A DNA stretch of 64,000 nt from Candidatus Competibacteraceae bacterium (GCA_016699715.1 CP065007.1:2542001-2606000); one strand, 5' to 3'; numbered from the stretch's first letter, positions 1-10,034 are shown. Notes: generated by a model not told the origin, from the sequence alone. A program made the numbers and translations.

Positions 1-2031
1 CATCTCTGGGACTGGGATGATCAATGGACACGCGAGGTGTTGTTGAGCAAAGCCGCGCAGATCAGCGCGACTGGGGAACAGTTCGAGACGCGTCATCGTC
101 GCAAGGATGGCTCGATGATCGATGTGGAAGTAGTGAGCAGCGCCACGGAGTCGGCCGGGCGGAAATTGATCCTGTGTATTTGCCGGGGCATCACCGAACG
201 CAAGCGCGCCGCCGAACAAGTGGCGTCCCTGAGCGAACGGCTGACCCTGGCGACCCAGTACGCCGGGGTCGGCATCTGGGATTACGATGTACGCGCGAAC
301 CGGTTGGTCTGGAACGAAGCCATGTTTGCCCTCTATGGGATCTCCCCGGAGCAATTCGCTCCGAGTCTCGAAACCTGGTTGAGCCGCGTGCATCCCGACG
401 ATTTGCCCCGACTTCACGGAGAAATGCGGGCCGCCATCGCCGGATCACCATACGATACCAATTTTCGGATCGTCCGGCCCGATGGGGAGACCCGCTTCAT
501 CAAGGCCATTGCCAAGGCGCGGCGCGACGCCTCCGATCAACCGCTGCGTTTTGTGGGCGTCAACTGGGATATCACCGACTTCAAAACCACCGAACAGGCG
601 TTGCGGGATAGCGAGGAGCGGTTGCAGCGGGTGCTGGATGGCGCCAACGATGGTTGCTGGGATTGGAACATCGCCACCGGCGACGTGCTGTTCAACCGCC
701 GCTGGGCGGAAATGCTGGATTACGACCTGGCCGATATCGCACCGCGTATTGAAGCGTGGCAGGTTCTCGTGTACCCCGACGACTGGTCGCGTTGCCAGAC
801 GGACTTGCAACGCCATTTCAATGGAGAAACGCCGCAATACCAGTGCGAATATCGAATACGCGCCAAAAACGGCGAATGGCGCTGGGTCCTGGATCGCGGC
901 AAGCTAACGCGCCGCGATGCCAACGGCCAACCGTTATGGATGGCCGGTACCCATACCGATGTCCACGACCGCCACTGCATGGAAGAAACCCTGCACAAGA
1001 CCTTGGCCGAGCTGCGGCGCCACAATGTCCAGATCGCCGCCGCCAACCGCATGGATAACTCGTTATTATCCTGCGAAACCGCCCAGGAAGCCTATGAAAT
1101 CATCGCCCACGGCGCCGAAATCCTGTTTGCCGATCATGCCGGCGGCCTGGCGGTCCGCGAAGACGACGCCCCGGCCCTGCGGTGGGTGGCGCGTTGGGGC
1201 AACGATCGCGCGCTGCCGCCGGCGCTGCCGCTCGTTCAGTGCCGGGCCTTTCGAGGCGGAGAGCCGCAAGAAGTCATCGACTCCGGACAAGACGTTTGTT
1301 GCCTCCATTTTTTAAATCAGCCGGCGCACCTCTCTTTTTGTCTGCCTCTGATGGTGCGGGGAGACATCCTGGGCTTGCTGCACATCGGCGCCGGACATCC
1401 TCTCTCCAAGGAACAGCTCCAGGAATTGCGCAATCTCGCCATTAAGCTTGGCGAATCCATCAAGCTGGCGCTCTCGAACCTCAAGCTGCGAGCAACCTTG
1501 CGCGAACAGGCGATCCGCGACCCGCTCACCGGCCTGTTCAACCGCCGCTATCTGGATGAAACCCTGCCCCGCGAACTCAGCCGCTGTCAGCGCGGTGGCG
1601 AACCGTTGACCGTCGCCATGCTGGACCTCGATCATTTCAAGCACTTCAACGACAACTACGGCCACGAAGCCGGCGATGTCGTGCTGCGGGCGGTCGGCGG
1701 CTTGCTGCGCCAGTCGCTGCGCGGCGGCGACATCGCCTGTCGCTACGGCGGCGAGGAGCTGGTGCTGATCCTGTCGGGAGCGACGCTGGCCGACACGCGG
1801 GCGCGACTGGAAAAGCTGCGACGGGCGGTGATGCAACTGCATCCGTCGTTCCGGGGCAGTGGCGAATTGCCCGCTATCACGGTGTCCGTCGGCTTGGCGG
1901 TGGCGAGGTCGGACGAAACCGATGCCGCTGCTCTGCTGGGCCGTGCCGACGCCGCCCTGTATCGGGCCAAGGAACAGGGCCGCAACCGGGTGGTGGCGCT
2001 GGATCGGGAACCGCCGCCATCGGCGCCATGA
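1..2031 (+). CDS. PAS/GAF-containing diguanylate cyclase, 5'-truncated by window edge
   Basis: Synthesises cyclic di-GMP from two GTP in response to signals sensed by its N-terminal domains. The reading frame is open from base 1 (first visible residues HLWDWDD), so the start lies upstream and the GTG at 37 is only an internal codon. Visible order: end of one PAS domain, two complete PAS domains (WDYD at ~nt 280 and WDWN at ~nt 660), a GAF-like domain (~nt 1040-1460) and a GGDEF domain. The catalytic motif is GGEEL (nt 1747-1761). An RGGD tetrad five residues before it fits the product-inhibition I-site, so the enzyme looks active and feedback-regulated. No transmembrane segment is visible in the part present. 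Its stop overlaps the recG start (ATGA), suggesting co-translation. Confidence 0.93.
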   Translation, partial: HLWDWDDQWTREVLLSKAAQISATGEQFETRHRRKDGSMIDVEVVSSATESAGRKLILCICRGITERKRAAEQVASLSERLTLATQYAGVGIWDYDVRANRLVWNEAMFALYGISPEQFAPSLETWLSRVHPDDLPRLHGEMRAAIAGSPYDTNFRIVRPDGETRFIKAIAKARRDASDQPLRFVGVNWDITDFKTTEQALRDSEERLQRVLDGANDGCWDWNIATGDVLFNRRWAEMLDYDLADIAPRIEAWQVLVYPDDWSRCQTDLQRHFNGETPQYQCEYRIRAKNGEWRWVLDRGKLTRRDANGQPLWMAGTHTDVHDRHCMEETLHKTLAELRRHNVQIAAANRMDNSLLSCETAQEAYEIIAHGAEILFADHAGGLAVREDDAPALRWVARWGNDRALPPALPLVQCRAFRGGEPQEVIDSGQDVCCLHFLNQPAHLSFCLPLMVRGDILGLLHIGAGHPLSKEQLQELRNLAIKLGESIKLALSNLKLRATLREQAIRDPLTGLFNRRYLDETLPRELSRCQRGGEPLTVAMLDLDHFKHFNDNYGHEAGDVVLRAVGGLLRQSLRGGDIACRYGGEELVLILSGATLADTRARLEKLRRAVMQLHPSFRGSGELPAITVSVGLAVARSDETDAAALLGRADAALYRAKEQGRNRVVALDREPPPSAP

Positions 2032-4145
2032 TCGAGGAATCAGCCGTGCGGGATGCCGCGTGGCCGCCGACCCGCGAACCCTTGCCGGTCACCGCCCTGA
2101 AGGGCGTCGGGCCGAAGCTGGCGGAACGGCTGCGGCGCTTGGGTTTGCACACCGCCGCCGACGTACTGCTGCACCTGCCGTTGCGCTACCAGGATCGCGG
2201 CCGAGTCACCGCCGTCGGTCAGCTTCAGCCCGGCATGGAGGCGCAGGTTGAGGCGGTGGTGACCAGCAGCGCAGTGACGACACGCGGCCGGCGCTGCCTG
2301 CTCTGTCATCTGAGCGACGGCACGGGTGTTTTGACCCTGCGCTTTTTCCATTTCAGTCCCGCGCAACGACAATGGCTCGGCCAGCCGGACACGCGACTGT
2401 GTTGCTTCGGCGAGGTCCGCTCAAGCTACGGCGGCGGGCTGGAAATGATTCATCCCGAATGCCGCCGGCTCGACGCGGACACGCCGCCGGTGGAAAACCG
2501 GCCGACCCCCATCTATCCCGCCACCGCCGGCCTACAGCAGTTCACCCTGCGCGGCTTGGCCGAGCAGGCGCTGGAGCAGTTGGATGCGGCGGCGCTGCTG
2601 CCGGAATGGTTGCCACCGGTGTTGCTGACCCAACTGCAACTGTCCCCCATCGCCGAGGCGGTGCGGCTGTTGCACCAGCCGCCGGCCGACACATCGGTGG
2701 CGGAGCTGGAGAGCGGTCGCCATCCAGCCCGGCGACGACTGGCCTTCGAGGAGCTGCTGGCCCACCAGCTCAGTCTGCGCCGGTTGCGCGAACGCACCCG
2801 CCGCCAGGCCTCGCCATCGCTGAGCAGCGGGGGATTGAGCCAGCGTTTCGTGGAGCGGCTGCCCTTCGCGCTCACCGCCGCCCAGCAGCGGGTACTGGAA
2901 GAAATCGCCGCCGACCTCGCCCAGCCCCGGCCCATGCTGCGGCTGTTGCAGGGCGATGTCGGCTCCGGTAAAACCGTGGTGGCCACCGCCGCCGCGCTGC
3001 GGGCGGTGGAAAGCGGCGCCCAGGCGGCGCTGATGGCGCCCACCGAACTGCTGGCGGAACAACATCACCGCAACCTGCGAACCTGGCTGGAACCGCTGGG
3101 GATCGAAGTGGCCTGGCTGACCGGGCGGCTGACCGGCAAGGCCCGACGGTTGGCGTTGGAGCGGTTGGCCAGCGGCGCGGTGCAGGTCGCGGTCGGCACC
3201 CACGCGTTGTTTCAGGAGGCGGTCGTCTTCGCCGAACTGGCCCTGGCGATCGTGGACGAACAGCACCGCTTCGGCGTCCACCAGCGGCTGGCCCTGCGCG
3301 AGAAGGGCCGGGCCAGCGGGCGTTGCCCGCATCAGTTGATCATGACCGCAACGCCGATCCCGCGTACTCTTGCCATGAGCGCCTACGCCGATCTCGATAC
3401 CTCGACCATCGACGAATTGCCGCCGGGCCGCCTGCCGGTTACCACGGTGGCCGCGCCCGACAGCCGCCGCGACGAGCTGATCGAGCGCATCCGCCGAGCC
3501 TGCCGCGCCGGCCGGCAAGCCTACTGGGTCTGCCCGCTGATCGAGGAATCCGAAGCGTTGCAATGTCAGGCGGCGACGGTCACCGCCGGGCAACTGGCGG
3601 AGCGACTGCCGGAACTGCGGATCGGTTTGGCCCATGGCCGGCTGCCGGCAGCCGCCAAGGAAGCGGCGATGGCGGCGTTCAAGGCCGGCGAACTGGATTT
3701 GCTGGTCGCCACCACGGTGATCGAGGTCGGCGTGGACGTACCCAACGCCAGCCTGATGATCATCGAGAACGCCGAACGCCTGGGCTTGGCGCAACTGCAC
3801 CAGTTGCGCGGCCGGATCGGGCGCGGCGCGACCGCCAGCAGTTGTGTGCTGCTGTACCGGCCGCCGCTGTCGCAAGCCGCGCACGCCCGATTGGCGGTGC
3901 TGCGGGAATGCCACGACGGCTTCGAAATCGCCCGCCGCGATCTGGAGTTGCGTGGTCCCGGCGAAGTGCTCGGCACCCGCCAGACCGGCGAGCAAAGCCT
4001 GCGGGTGGCCGACCTGCTGCGCGATCAGGATCTGTTGAACGCCGCCCGCTACGCCGCCGACCGGCTGCTGCGCGATCACCCCGAACGGGTGGAACCGTTG
4101 ATCCGGCGCTGGATCGGCGCCGGCGCGCGCTACGGCGAGGTGTAA
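2028..4145 (+). CDS. recG: ATP-dependent DNA helicase RecG
   Basis: Branch-migrating helicase that regresses stalled replication forks and processes Holliday junctions. At 705 aa it matches the family length. The N-terminal wedge/OB region starts with the typical VTALKGVGPKLAERL helix-hairpin-helix-like stretch. Walker A GDVGSGKT lies near residue 309. The DEQH box of motif II (VDEQHRFG, ~residue 409) is diagnostic for RecG. Motif III (MTATPIPRTLA) and the C-terminal helicase motifs with QLRGRIGRG follow. The start overlaps the preceding diguanylate cyclase stop by 4 nt. Large antisense open frames over this gene are shadows of its high-GC codons. Confidence 0.97.
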   Translation: MIEESAVRDAAWPPTREPLPVTALKGVGPKLAERLRRLGLHTAADVLLHLPLRYQDRGRVTAVGQLQPGMEAQVEAVVTSSAVTTRGRRCLLCHLSDGTGVLTLRFFHFSPAQRQWLGQPDTRLCCFGEVRSSYGGGLEMIHPECRRLDADTPPVENRPTPIYPATAGLQQFTLRGLAEQALEQLDAAALLPEWLPPVLLTQLQLSPIAEAVRLLHQPPADTSVAELESGRHPARRRLAFEELLAHQLSLRRLRERTRRQASPSLSSGGLSQRFVERLPFALTAAQQRVLEEIAADLAQPRPMLRLLQGDVGSGKTVVATAAALRAVESGAQAALMAPTELLAEQHHRNLRTWLEPLGIEVAWLTGRLTGKARRLALERLASGAVQVAVGTHALFQEAVVFAELALAIVDEQHRFGVHQRLALREKGRASGRCPHQLIMTATPIPRTLAMSAYADLDTSTIDELPPGRLPVTTVAAPDSRRDELIERIRRACRAGRQAYWVCPLIEESEALQCQAATVTAGQLAERLPELRIGLAHGRLPAAAKEAAMAAFKAGELDLLVATTVIEVGVDVPNASLMIIENAERLGLAQLHQLRGRIGRGATASSCVLLYRPPLSQAAHARLAVLRECHDGFEIARRDLELRGPGEVLGTRQTGEQSLRVADLLRDQDLLNAARYAADRLLRDHPERVEPLIRRWIGAGARYGEV

Positions 4146-4147
4146 GG

Positions 4148-5875
4148 ATGTACACGGCGCATTTCGGGTTGCGGGAGCCGCCCTTCGCCATCACGCCCGA
4201 TCCCGGCTACGTCTATCCGAGCCGCCATCATCAGGAGGCGCTGGCGCATCTGCTGTATGGCACTGGCGAGGACGGCGGTTTTGTGCAACTGACCGGCGAG
4301 GTCGGTACCGGTAAAACCACGCTGGTCCGCGCCCTGCTGGAGCAGCGGCTGGAACAAGTGGATATCGCGCTGTGCCTCAACCCCCGGCTGACGGTCGAGG
4401 AATTGCTAGCGGTCGTCTGCGACGAGTTGGGTGTGCCTTACCCACGCGAGCGCCAAACCCTCAAACCGCTGCTGGACGCCCTTAACCAGCACCTGCTGCG
4501 CACCCATGCCGCCGGCCGGCGCACGGTGCTGATCATCGACGAGGCCCAGAACCTGAGCCGCGAGGTACTGGAACAGATCCGCCTGCTGACCAATCTGGAA
4601 ACCGCCAAGCACAAACTGCTGCGGATCATCCTGGTCGGCCAACCGGAACTGCGCCGGCTGCTGGCGCGGCCGGATTTGCGGCAACTGGCCCAGCGCATCA
4701 CCGCCCGTCACCACTTGTCGCCGCTGGATAGCCGCGAAACCGCCGCCTACATCGACCATCGCCTGCGGGTGGCCGGCGGGCGGGCGGATCTGTTCGCGGC
4801 CGGAGCGCGGTGGGTGGTATACCGCTACTCCGGCGGCATCCCGCGCCTGATCAACGTGATCTGCGACCGCGCTTTGCTCGGTGCCTACAGTCAGGGCATG
4901 CGGCGCATAACCGCCGGCACGGTCCGTCGGGCGGCCCGAGAAGCGCTGCGGGGCGATGGTGGAGGCGGCTGGATTGCCGCGTTCCGGTCAGGGTCGCGGC
5001 ACGCGGCGCCGATCCGTCCAATGGCTTCGGAATCCGCGACCGGCGGCGCCCGCAAACCACGGGTTCGACCCTGGCTGGCACTGGGCACCGGGCTGGCGGG
5101 CTTGGGCATGATCGGCTTCGGATTCTGGTTGTCGCACGCCAAGCCGCCACCGGCCGACCCCACCCCACCGCCGGTAGCCGATCCGGCGTCACCGCAACCA
5201 CCCACGGCAATATCCGCCGGCTCGATCCCATCTTCGGCCGCTACTGACTCCCTTGATCTGGCCAGTCTGTTGCGCCAGTCCCGGGGAGACGATGCCAACA
5301 ACCGACTGCTGACGGTCTGGGGCGTCACTCGAACGCCGGGTGCCGGCGCGGCGTTCTGCGAATGGGTCAAAACCCAGGATTTGCGCTGCCTGACGGGCCG
5401 CGACGACTGGGACATGCTGCGCCGCTTCAACCGCCCCGCCGTGTTGCGGCTGACCGTCAACCCCGGCGGTATTCCAACGACGGCGCTGCTGCGGACGCTG
5501 AAGGGGGATGAGGCAACGCTGGAGATCGCCGGCCAAGCGATGACTGTGCCGCTCACGCAACTCGCGCCGTTGTGGACCGGTCAGTACCTGTTGTTGTGGC
5601 GACCGCAAATCGACCTGCCACTGATCGGTCCAGGCAATACCGGCGAGGCGGTGCGCTGGCTTCGCCGGCGGTTAGCACTGGCGGCCGACCAACCCGGCAT
5701 CGAACCGCTGTCCGCCACCTTCGATAACGCTCTTGGCAAGCAGTTGCGTGTCTTTCAGCAGGATAACGGTTTGCAACCCGACGGTTTGGCGGGTGGACGG
5801 ACGCTGGTCTTGCTGAACAACCTGGCACCCACCCCCGATATGCCCGCGCTCGATCAACCCGCTCAGGATCGGTAG
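4148..5875 (+). CDS. gspA: GspA/ExeA-type AAA+ ATPase with peptidoglycan-binding domain
   Basis: Inner-membrane ATPase that with GspB/ExeB helps assemble the type II secretion secretin through the peptidoglycan. Chosen start: ATG 4148, opening MYTAHFGLREPPFAITPDP, the conserved ExeA N-terminus, preceded by AAGG. 575 aa. Walker A GEVGTGKT at residues 50-57, Walker B and following loop (IIDEAQNLS) near 130. One transmembrane helix around residues 308-331, then a Pro/Ala-rich linker, a middle periplasmic region and a C-terminal peptidoglycan-binding-1 domain (~492-560, FDNALGKQLRVFQQDNGLQPD). The gspB-like gene begins 3 nt after the stop. No other T2SS genes are in the window. Confidence 0.9.
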   Translation: MYTAHFGLREPPFAITPDPGYVYPSRHHQEALAHLLYGTGEDGGFVQLTGEVGTGKTTLVRALLEQRLEQVDIALCLNPRLTVEELLAVVCDELGVPYPRERQTLKPLLDALNQHLLRTHAAGRRTVLIIDEAQNLSREVLEQIRLLTNLETAKHKLLRIILVGQPELRRLLARPDLRQLAQRITARHHLSPLDSRETAAYIDHRLRVAGGRADLFAAGARWVVYRYSGGIPRLINVICDRALLGAYSQGMRRITAGTVRRAAREALRGDGGGGWIAAFRSGSRHAAPIRPMASESATGGARKPRVRPWLALGTGLAGLGMIGFGFWLSHAKPPPADPTPPPVADPASPQPPTAISAGSIPSSAATDSLDLASLLRQSRGDDANNRLLTVWGVTRTPGAGAAFCEWVKTQDLRCLTGRDDWDMLRRFNRPAVLRLTVNPGGIPTTALLRTLKGDEATLEIAGQAMTVPLTQLAPLWTGQYLLLWRPQIDLPLIGPGNTGEAVRWLRRRLALAADQPGIEPLSATFDNALGKQLRVFQQDNGLQPDGLAGGRTLVLLNNLAPTPDMPALDQPAQDR

Positions 5876-5877
5876 AG

Positions 5878-6558
5878 ATGTCTTATATCCTCGATGCGCT
5901 GCGCAAGGCGGAACAGGAACGCCATCTCGGTCAGCCACCGGCGCTGACCGCCGCGCCACCCCTGACGGAATCCAGGCGGAGCCGGTTCTGGTACGGCTTG
6001 ACGGTTCTGGGTCTTGGGCTCAATGCCCTGCTGCTGGCTTTCTTCCTCGGCCGCTCCCAGCCGGCGCCCCAGCCCTCGTCCGTCGCCGCCCCATCGGTGG
6101 CCGTTCCAGCCGCCACGCCGGCGCCCCGTTCCCTGCCATCCACGTCAGCGGCATCGGAGAAGGAGGGAGCGCCGGCCGTGTCCCGCAAGGAACCGGTGGG
6201 CCAAACGGTCGAGTCCGAATCACCATCGCGCCCACCCGTCGCTCCGGACAGTCGGGAGCAGCGCCAGAAGCCGTCCCGGCCAACCGTGACGCCCGGTTCC
6301 GTGACCGTCGCGCCCATACCGGAATTGGCGCCGCCGCCGGACACCTTGCCCGCCGCCGACCGGCGCGGCCTGCCCGCCCTCAATCTCGATATTCACATCT
6401 ACAGCGCCGATCCCGATAAACGCTTTGTGGTCATCAATGGCCGGCACTATCGGGAAGGCGAGCGGCTGAGCGAGGGGCCGGTGCTGGAAAGCGTGGTCCG
6501 CGACGGCGCGATCCTGCGTCAGGATGGCCGACGCTTTCGGTTATCGGTGCGGCATTGA
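5878..6558 (+). CDS. gspB: GspB/ExeB-like general secretion pathway protein B
   Basis: Partner of GspA in secretin assembly. 226 aa. The N-terminus MSYILDALRKAEQER is the hallmark of this family. One transmembrane helix at ~residues 37-60 follows a short cytoplasmic tail, then a long Pro/Ala/Ser-rich periplasmic spacer (~61-155). A compact C-terminal domain (~160-226, DIHIYSADPDKRFVVING) matches the T2SSB fold that contacts the secretin. It lies 3 nt downstream of gspA, so the two are almost certainly one transcript. The TGA at 6556-6558 ends the unit, and the following ~145 nt to the next gene are non-coding. Confidence 0.88.
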   Translation: MSYILDALRKAEQERHLGQPPALTAAPPLTESRRSRFWYGLTVLGLGLNALLLAFFLGRSQPAPQPSSVAAPSVAVPAATPAPRSLPSTSAASEKEGAPAVSRKEPVGQTVESESPSRPPVAPDSREQRQKPSRPTVTPGSVTVAPIPELAPPPDTLPAADRRGLPALNLDIHIYSADPDKRFVVINGRHYREGERLSEGPVLESVVRDGAILRQDGRRFRLSVRH

Positions 6559-6705
6559 TGCGGCGTTTAAACCCAATACGGCCAGGCCCGACATTGGGAC
6601 ATCCTCACCCGATTTGCGGGTTGTGCCTGCAACTCATGGTTTTTTAACTTCACGACACCCAACGGGGCGGTCGATTGAAATATCGAATTGGAGTGGGTGC
6701 TTGCA

Positions 6706-7623
6706 ATGCGATTACGCTACGAAGGGTGTTTATTGGGCCTGGCCGCGGGCGACGCCCTGGGGACGACGGTCGAATTCAAGGTGCCGGGCACTTTTGTTCC
6801 CTTAACGGACATCGTCGGAGGCGGCCCCTTCGGACTGGAGAAAGGCCAATGGACGGATGATACCTCAATGGCGCTTTGCCTCGCGGAAAGCCTGATCGTC
6901 CGCCGCTCGTTCGACGCCCGCGATCAAATGGAGCGATATACCCGATGGTGGGGCGACGGTTATCTCAGCAGCAATGGCCGCTGTTTCGATATCGGCAACA
7001 CGGTTTCCGGGGCCTTGCGGCGCTATGCCCACACCGGAGAACCGTTCTCCGGTCCCACCGATCCCTACTCGGCCGGGAACGGCAGCCTCATGCGCTTGGC
7101 GCCGGTTCCCCTGTTCTTTGCGTCCAAGCCCAGAACCGCCATCCAGCTCAGCGCGGAGAGTTCGCGAACGACCCATGGCGCCACGACTTGCCTGGATGCG
7201 TGCCGGTACTTCGCGGGGCTGCTGATCGGCGCGCTGCAAGGGGTCGCCAAGGAAGCATTGCTGTCACCGCGATACTCGCCCGTTCCTCATCTTTGGGAGC
7301 AAGAGCCGTTATGTCCCGAGATCGATAAAGTCGCCGCCGGCTCCTTCAAGCGGAAAACGCCGCTGGAAGTCTTCGGAAGCGGCTATGTCGTGGAGTCGCT
7401 GGAGGCGGCGCTGTGGGCGTTCAACCGGTCTTCGAATTTTCGGGAAGGCAGCTTGCTGGCGGTGAATCTGGGCTATGACGCCGATACCACCGCCGCTATC
7501 TTCGGGCAGTTGGCCGGCGCGTATTATGGCGTTGACGGCATCCCACGAGAATGGCGTCAATGTCTGGCCCATGGCGATCTGATCCGACGTTTGGCGAACG
7601 ACCTGTTCGAAAAACGACCCTGA
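6706..7623 (+). CDS. ADP-ribosylglycohydrolase family protein
   Basis: Probable Mg-dependent ADP-ribosyl hydrolase of the DraG/ARH family, removing ADP-ribose from protein or a small molecule; the substrate cannot be read from sequence. 305 aa from the ATG at 6706, which gives the conserved opening MRLRYEGCLLGLAAGDALG; a TTG six codons upstream is possible. Metal-ligand motifs are present: TDDTSM (~residues 51-56) and the C-terminal DADT (in GYDADTTAAIFGQLAGA). GNGSLMR in the middle is also typical. It stands alone, with no dinitrogenase reductase ADP-ribosyltransferase (draT) or nif gene next to it, so a nitrogenase role is not supported here. Confidence 0.9.
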   Translation: MRLRYEGCLLGLAAGDALGTTVEFKVPGTFVPLTDIVGGGPFGLEKGQWTDDTSMALCLAESLIVRRSFDARDQMERYTRWWGDGYLSSNGRCFDIGNTVSGALRRYAHTGEPFSGPTDPYSAGNGSLMRLAPVPLFFASKPRTAIQLSAESSRTTHGATTCLDACRYFAGLLIGALQGVAKEALLSPRYSPVPHLWEQEPLCPEIDKVAAGSFKRKTPLEVFGSGYVVESLEAALWAFNRSSNFREGSLLAVNLGYDADTTAAIFGQLAGAYYGVDGIPREWRQCLAHGDLIRRLANDLFEKRP

Positions 7624-7659
7624 GCCGGTATCGTCGGCACGGGTTTCGCCGGAAGAGTC

Positions 7660-8676
7660 TCAATGTACCGCCGGCAAGCTGTCCAGCGGCCAGCGCGGCA
7701 GCACCTCGATCGCCAGGCCTTCGCGTTGGCCCGCCGTCAACCGCCGCCAGCCGGCATAGGCGATCATCGCGCCGTTGTCGGTGCAGAATTCCAGCCGGGG
7801 GTAGTAAACCTGTCCGCCCAGTTCCGCCAGCAGCTCGCGCAACCGCTCCCGCAACCGCCGGTTGGCGCCCACGCCACCGGCCACCACCAACCGTCGCAAC
7901 CGAGTGGCTTGCAGTGCCCGCCGGCATTTGATCGCCAGCGTGTCCACCACCGCGTCCTCGAAGGCGCGCGCCACGTCGGCCCGGTTCGTCGGCGTGGGTT
8001 CCAATCCCCGCCAGGTGTTGATGGCGGCGGTCTTCAGCCCGCTGAAGCTGAAATCGCAGCCGGGCCGATCGGTCATCGGGCGCGGGAACCGGAAGCGTTG
8101 CGGGTCGCCCTGTTCCGCCAGCCCGGCCAGCGCTGGCCCGCCAGGATACGGCAGCCCCAGCAGTTTCGCGGTCTTGTCGAACGCCTCGCCGGCGGCATCG
8201 TCCACCGACTCGCCCAGAATGCGATACTGGCCGACACCCTCCACTTCCACCAGCAGCGAATGGCCCCCGGACACCAGCAGCGCCACGAACGGAAATTCCG
8301 GCGGCTCCGGTTCCAGCATCGGCGCCAGCAGATGCCCTTCCATGTGATGCACGCCGATGGCGGGTACGTTCCAGCTCCAGGCCAAGCCGCGCCCGATGGC
8401 CGCGCCCACCAGCAGCGCGCCGATCAGTCCCGGCCCGCGGGTGTACGCCACACCCTCGACCGCGTCCGGAGTCGCACCCGCCTGCCGGAGGATTTCCCGC
8501 AACAACGGCAACAGCTTGCGCACATGATCGCGAGAGGCCAGTTCCGGCACCACCCCGCCATATTCGGCGTGCAGCGCGACCTGGCTGTGCAGCGCGTGCG
8601 CTAGCAGGCCCCGCTCGCTGTCGTACAGCGCCACGCCGGTTTCATCGCAGGACGTTTCAATGCCGAGAATCAACAT
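7660..8676 (-). CDS. tsaD: tRNA N6-adenosine threonylcarbamoyltransferase TsaD
   Basis: Transfers the threonylcarbamoyl group to A37 of ANN-decoding tRNAs (t6A), with TsaB/E. 338 aa. Start chosen at ATG 8676 because it yields the canonical MLILGIETSCDETGVA and is preceded by AGGTGG at proper spacing; a GTG four codons upstream (8688) is less likely. The metal-binding HMEGH motif, the ATP-binding LVSGGHSLLVEV and the C-terminal DNGAMIAYAG segment are intact. In many gammaproteobacteria tsaD lies beside rpsU-yqeY-dnaG-rpoD. Here the cobalamin cluster (8.7-22.1 kb) separates them, which hints that the cluster was inserted between them. Confidence 0.97.
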   Translation of the reverse strand: MLILGIETSCDETGVALYDSERGLLAHALHSQVALHAEYGGVVPELASRDHVRKLLPLLREILRQAGATPDAVEGVAYTRGPGLIGALLVGAAIGRGLAWSWNVPAIGVHHMEGHLLAPMLEPEPPEFPFVALLVSGGHSLLVEVEGVGQYRILGESVDDAAGEAFDKTAKLLGLPYPGGPALAGLAEQGDPQRFRFPRPMTDRPGCDFSFSGLKTAAINTWRGLEPTPTNRADVARAFEDAVVDTLAIKCRRALQATRLRRLVVAGGVGANRRLRERLRELLAELGGQVYYPRLEFCTDNGAMIAYAGWRRLTAGQREGLAIEVLPRWPLDSLPAVH

Positions 8677-8738
8677 GCCGTTTGCCACCTGATCGGTTTC
8701 TCATGATTCCATGGGCAAGCAGCCTAACACCGGAAGGC

Positions 8739-10034
8739 TCAAGGCAGAAACAGGTGGGCGGTGGCCACCGGATTCGATGGAAAATAGAGGTGCAGATAGC
8801 TCGCCGTCAGCCGTCGCTGGCGATAGATCGCTTCGCCGGTTTGCCCTCGACGACGGGTCGAGAGTGGCGTGGCGTGGGCGATGGGCGTCAATGGCGTGGT
8901 CGTCTGCGAGTAGTGGAAGGTGTGGCCACTGAAGTCACCTTCCGGCAGGGTGACGGTCTGGGTGCCGAGTGCCGACAGCCGGGGTTGCATGGCGACTTCG
9001 CCGGGCAAGAGACCACCCAGGATATGGGTGTGGCCATCCTTGTCGCGCAAGCGGGCGAACAGACTCATCATGCCGCCGCACTCGGCCAGCAGGGGATGGC
9101 CGACGGCGACATGCGCCGCCAGCGCCGTCCACAGCTCGCGCCGCGCCGCCAGTTCAGCGGCGTACAGTTCGGGATAACCGCCGGGCAGCCAGACCGCGTC
9201 GCAGACGGGTAGGGCATCGCCGGCCAGCGGCGAGAAAAATTCGAGCCGGGCACCCAGGGCGCGCAAGGTGTCGAGATTGGCCGGATAGAGGAAGCCGTAG
9301 GCGGCATCGTGGGCGATGGCGAGGGTCCGACCGGCCAGCAGCGGTGGCACGACCGGCGCCGGCGTGGCGGGGAATTCCACCGGAGGGGGCAATTCCGCCG
9401 CGCCGGTGGCGGCGAGATGATCGGCGATACGGTCCAGGCGTTGCCCGAGATCGGTGATTTCGCCGGCTTGCAACAGGCCCAAATGGCGCTCGGGCAGCGT
9501 CGCCTCGGCATCCCTGGGGATGGCGCCGTAAAAGCGCAGGCCGGGCGGCAGGCTGGCGCGCAATAATTCGATGTGACCGGCACCGCCGACATCATTAGCC
9601 AGCACTCCGGAAAACGGCAGACCCGGCTGAAAGGTGGCCAAACCGTGGGCCAGGGCACCAAAGGTTTGCGCCATGGCGCGGGCGTCGATCACCGCCATCA
9701 CCGGCACGCCGAACCTTCGGGCGATATCGGCGCCCGAAGGTTGGCCGTCGTATAGCCCCATCACGCCTTCGATCAGGATCAGGTCGGCCGTTTCCGCGGC
9801 GGCCGCCAATCGCCAGGCGGCATCGGCCGCGCCACACATGCCGAGATCGAGGCTATGGCAAGGCTGGCCACTGGCGAATTGGTGGATCTGCGGATCGAGA
9901 AAGTCCGGCCCGCACTTGAATAGGCGCACGGTGCGTCCCTGTCGGGCGTGCAGACGGGCCAGCGCGGCGGTGACGGTGGTCTTGCCTTGACCGGAGGCGG
10001 GCGCCGCCACGAACAGCGCGGGACAGCGCGGCAT
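8739..10034 (-). CDS. cobB: Cobyrinate a,c-diamide synthase (CobB/CbiA)
   Basis: Amidates the a and c carboxylates of cobyrinate using glutamine and ATP. 431 aa. N-terminal P-loop of the dethiobiotin-synthetase type (ASGQGKTTVTAAL, ~residues 13-25) followed by the FKCGPDFLDPQ signature. A C-terminal class I glutamine amidotransferase domain carries the nucleophile motif LLAECGGMM (~residue 320). Its ATG (10032-10034) overlaps the cobO stop by one base, so it is the last cobalamin gene of the leftward unit cbiM-cobQ-cobO-cobB. In the early-cobalt pathway encoded here, CbiA chemistry on cobalt-containing cobyrinate is expected. Confidence 0.94.
   Translation of the reverse strand: MPRCPALFVAAPASGQGKTTVTAALARLHARQGRTVRLFKCGPDFLDPQIHQFASGQPCHSLDLGMCGAADAAWRLAAAAETADLILIEGVMGLYDGQPSGADIARRFGVPVMAVIDARAMAQTFGALAHGLATFQPGLPFSGVLANDVGGAGHIELLRASLPPGLRFYGAIPRDAEATLPERHLGLLQAGEITDLGQRLDRIADHLAATGAAELPPPVEFPATPAPVVPPLLAGRTLAIAHDAAYGFLYPANLDTLRALGARLEFFSPLAGDALPVCDAVWLPGGYPELYAAELAARRELWTALAAHVAVGHPLLAECGGMMSLFARLRDKDGHTHILGGLLPGEVAMQPRLSALGTQTVTLPEGDFSGHTFHYSQTTTPLTPIAHATPLSTRRRGQTGEAIYRQRRLTASYLHLYFPSNPVATAHLFLP

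Noticed and set aside
2532..4079. 515-aa open frame antisense to recG
   Set aside because: Gln/His/Gly-rich translation without similarity, lying fully over recG; produced by high-GC third positions.
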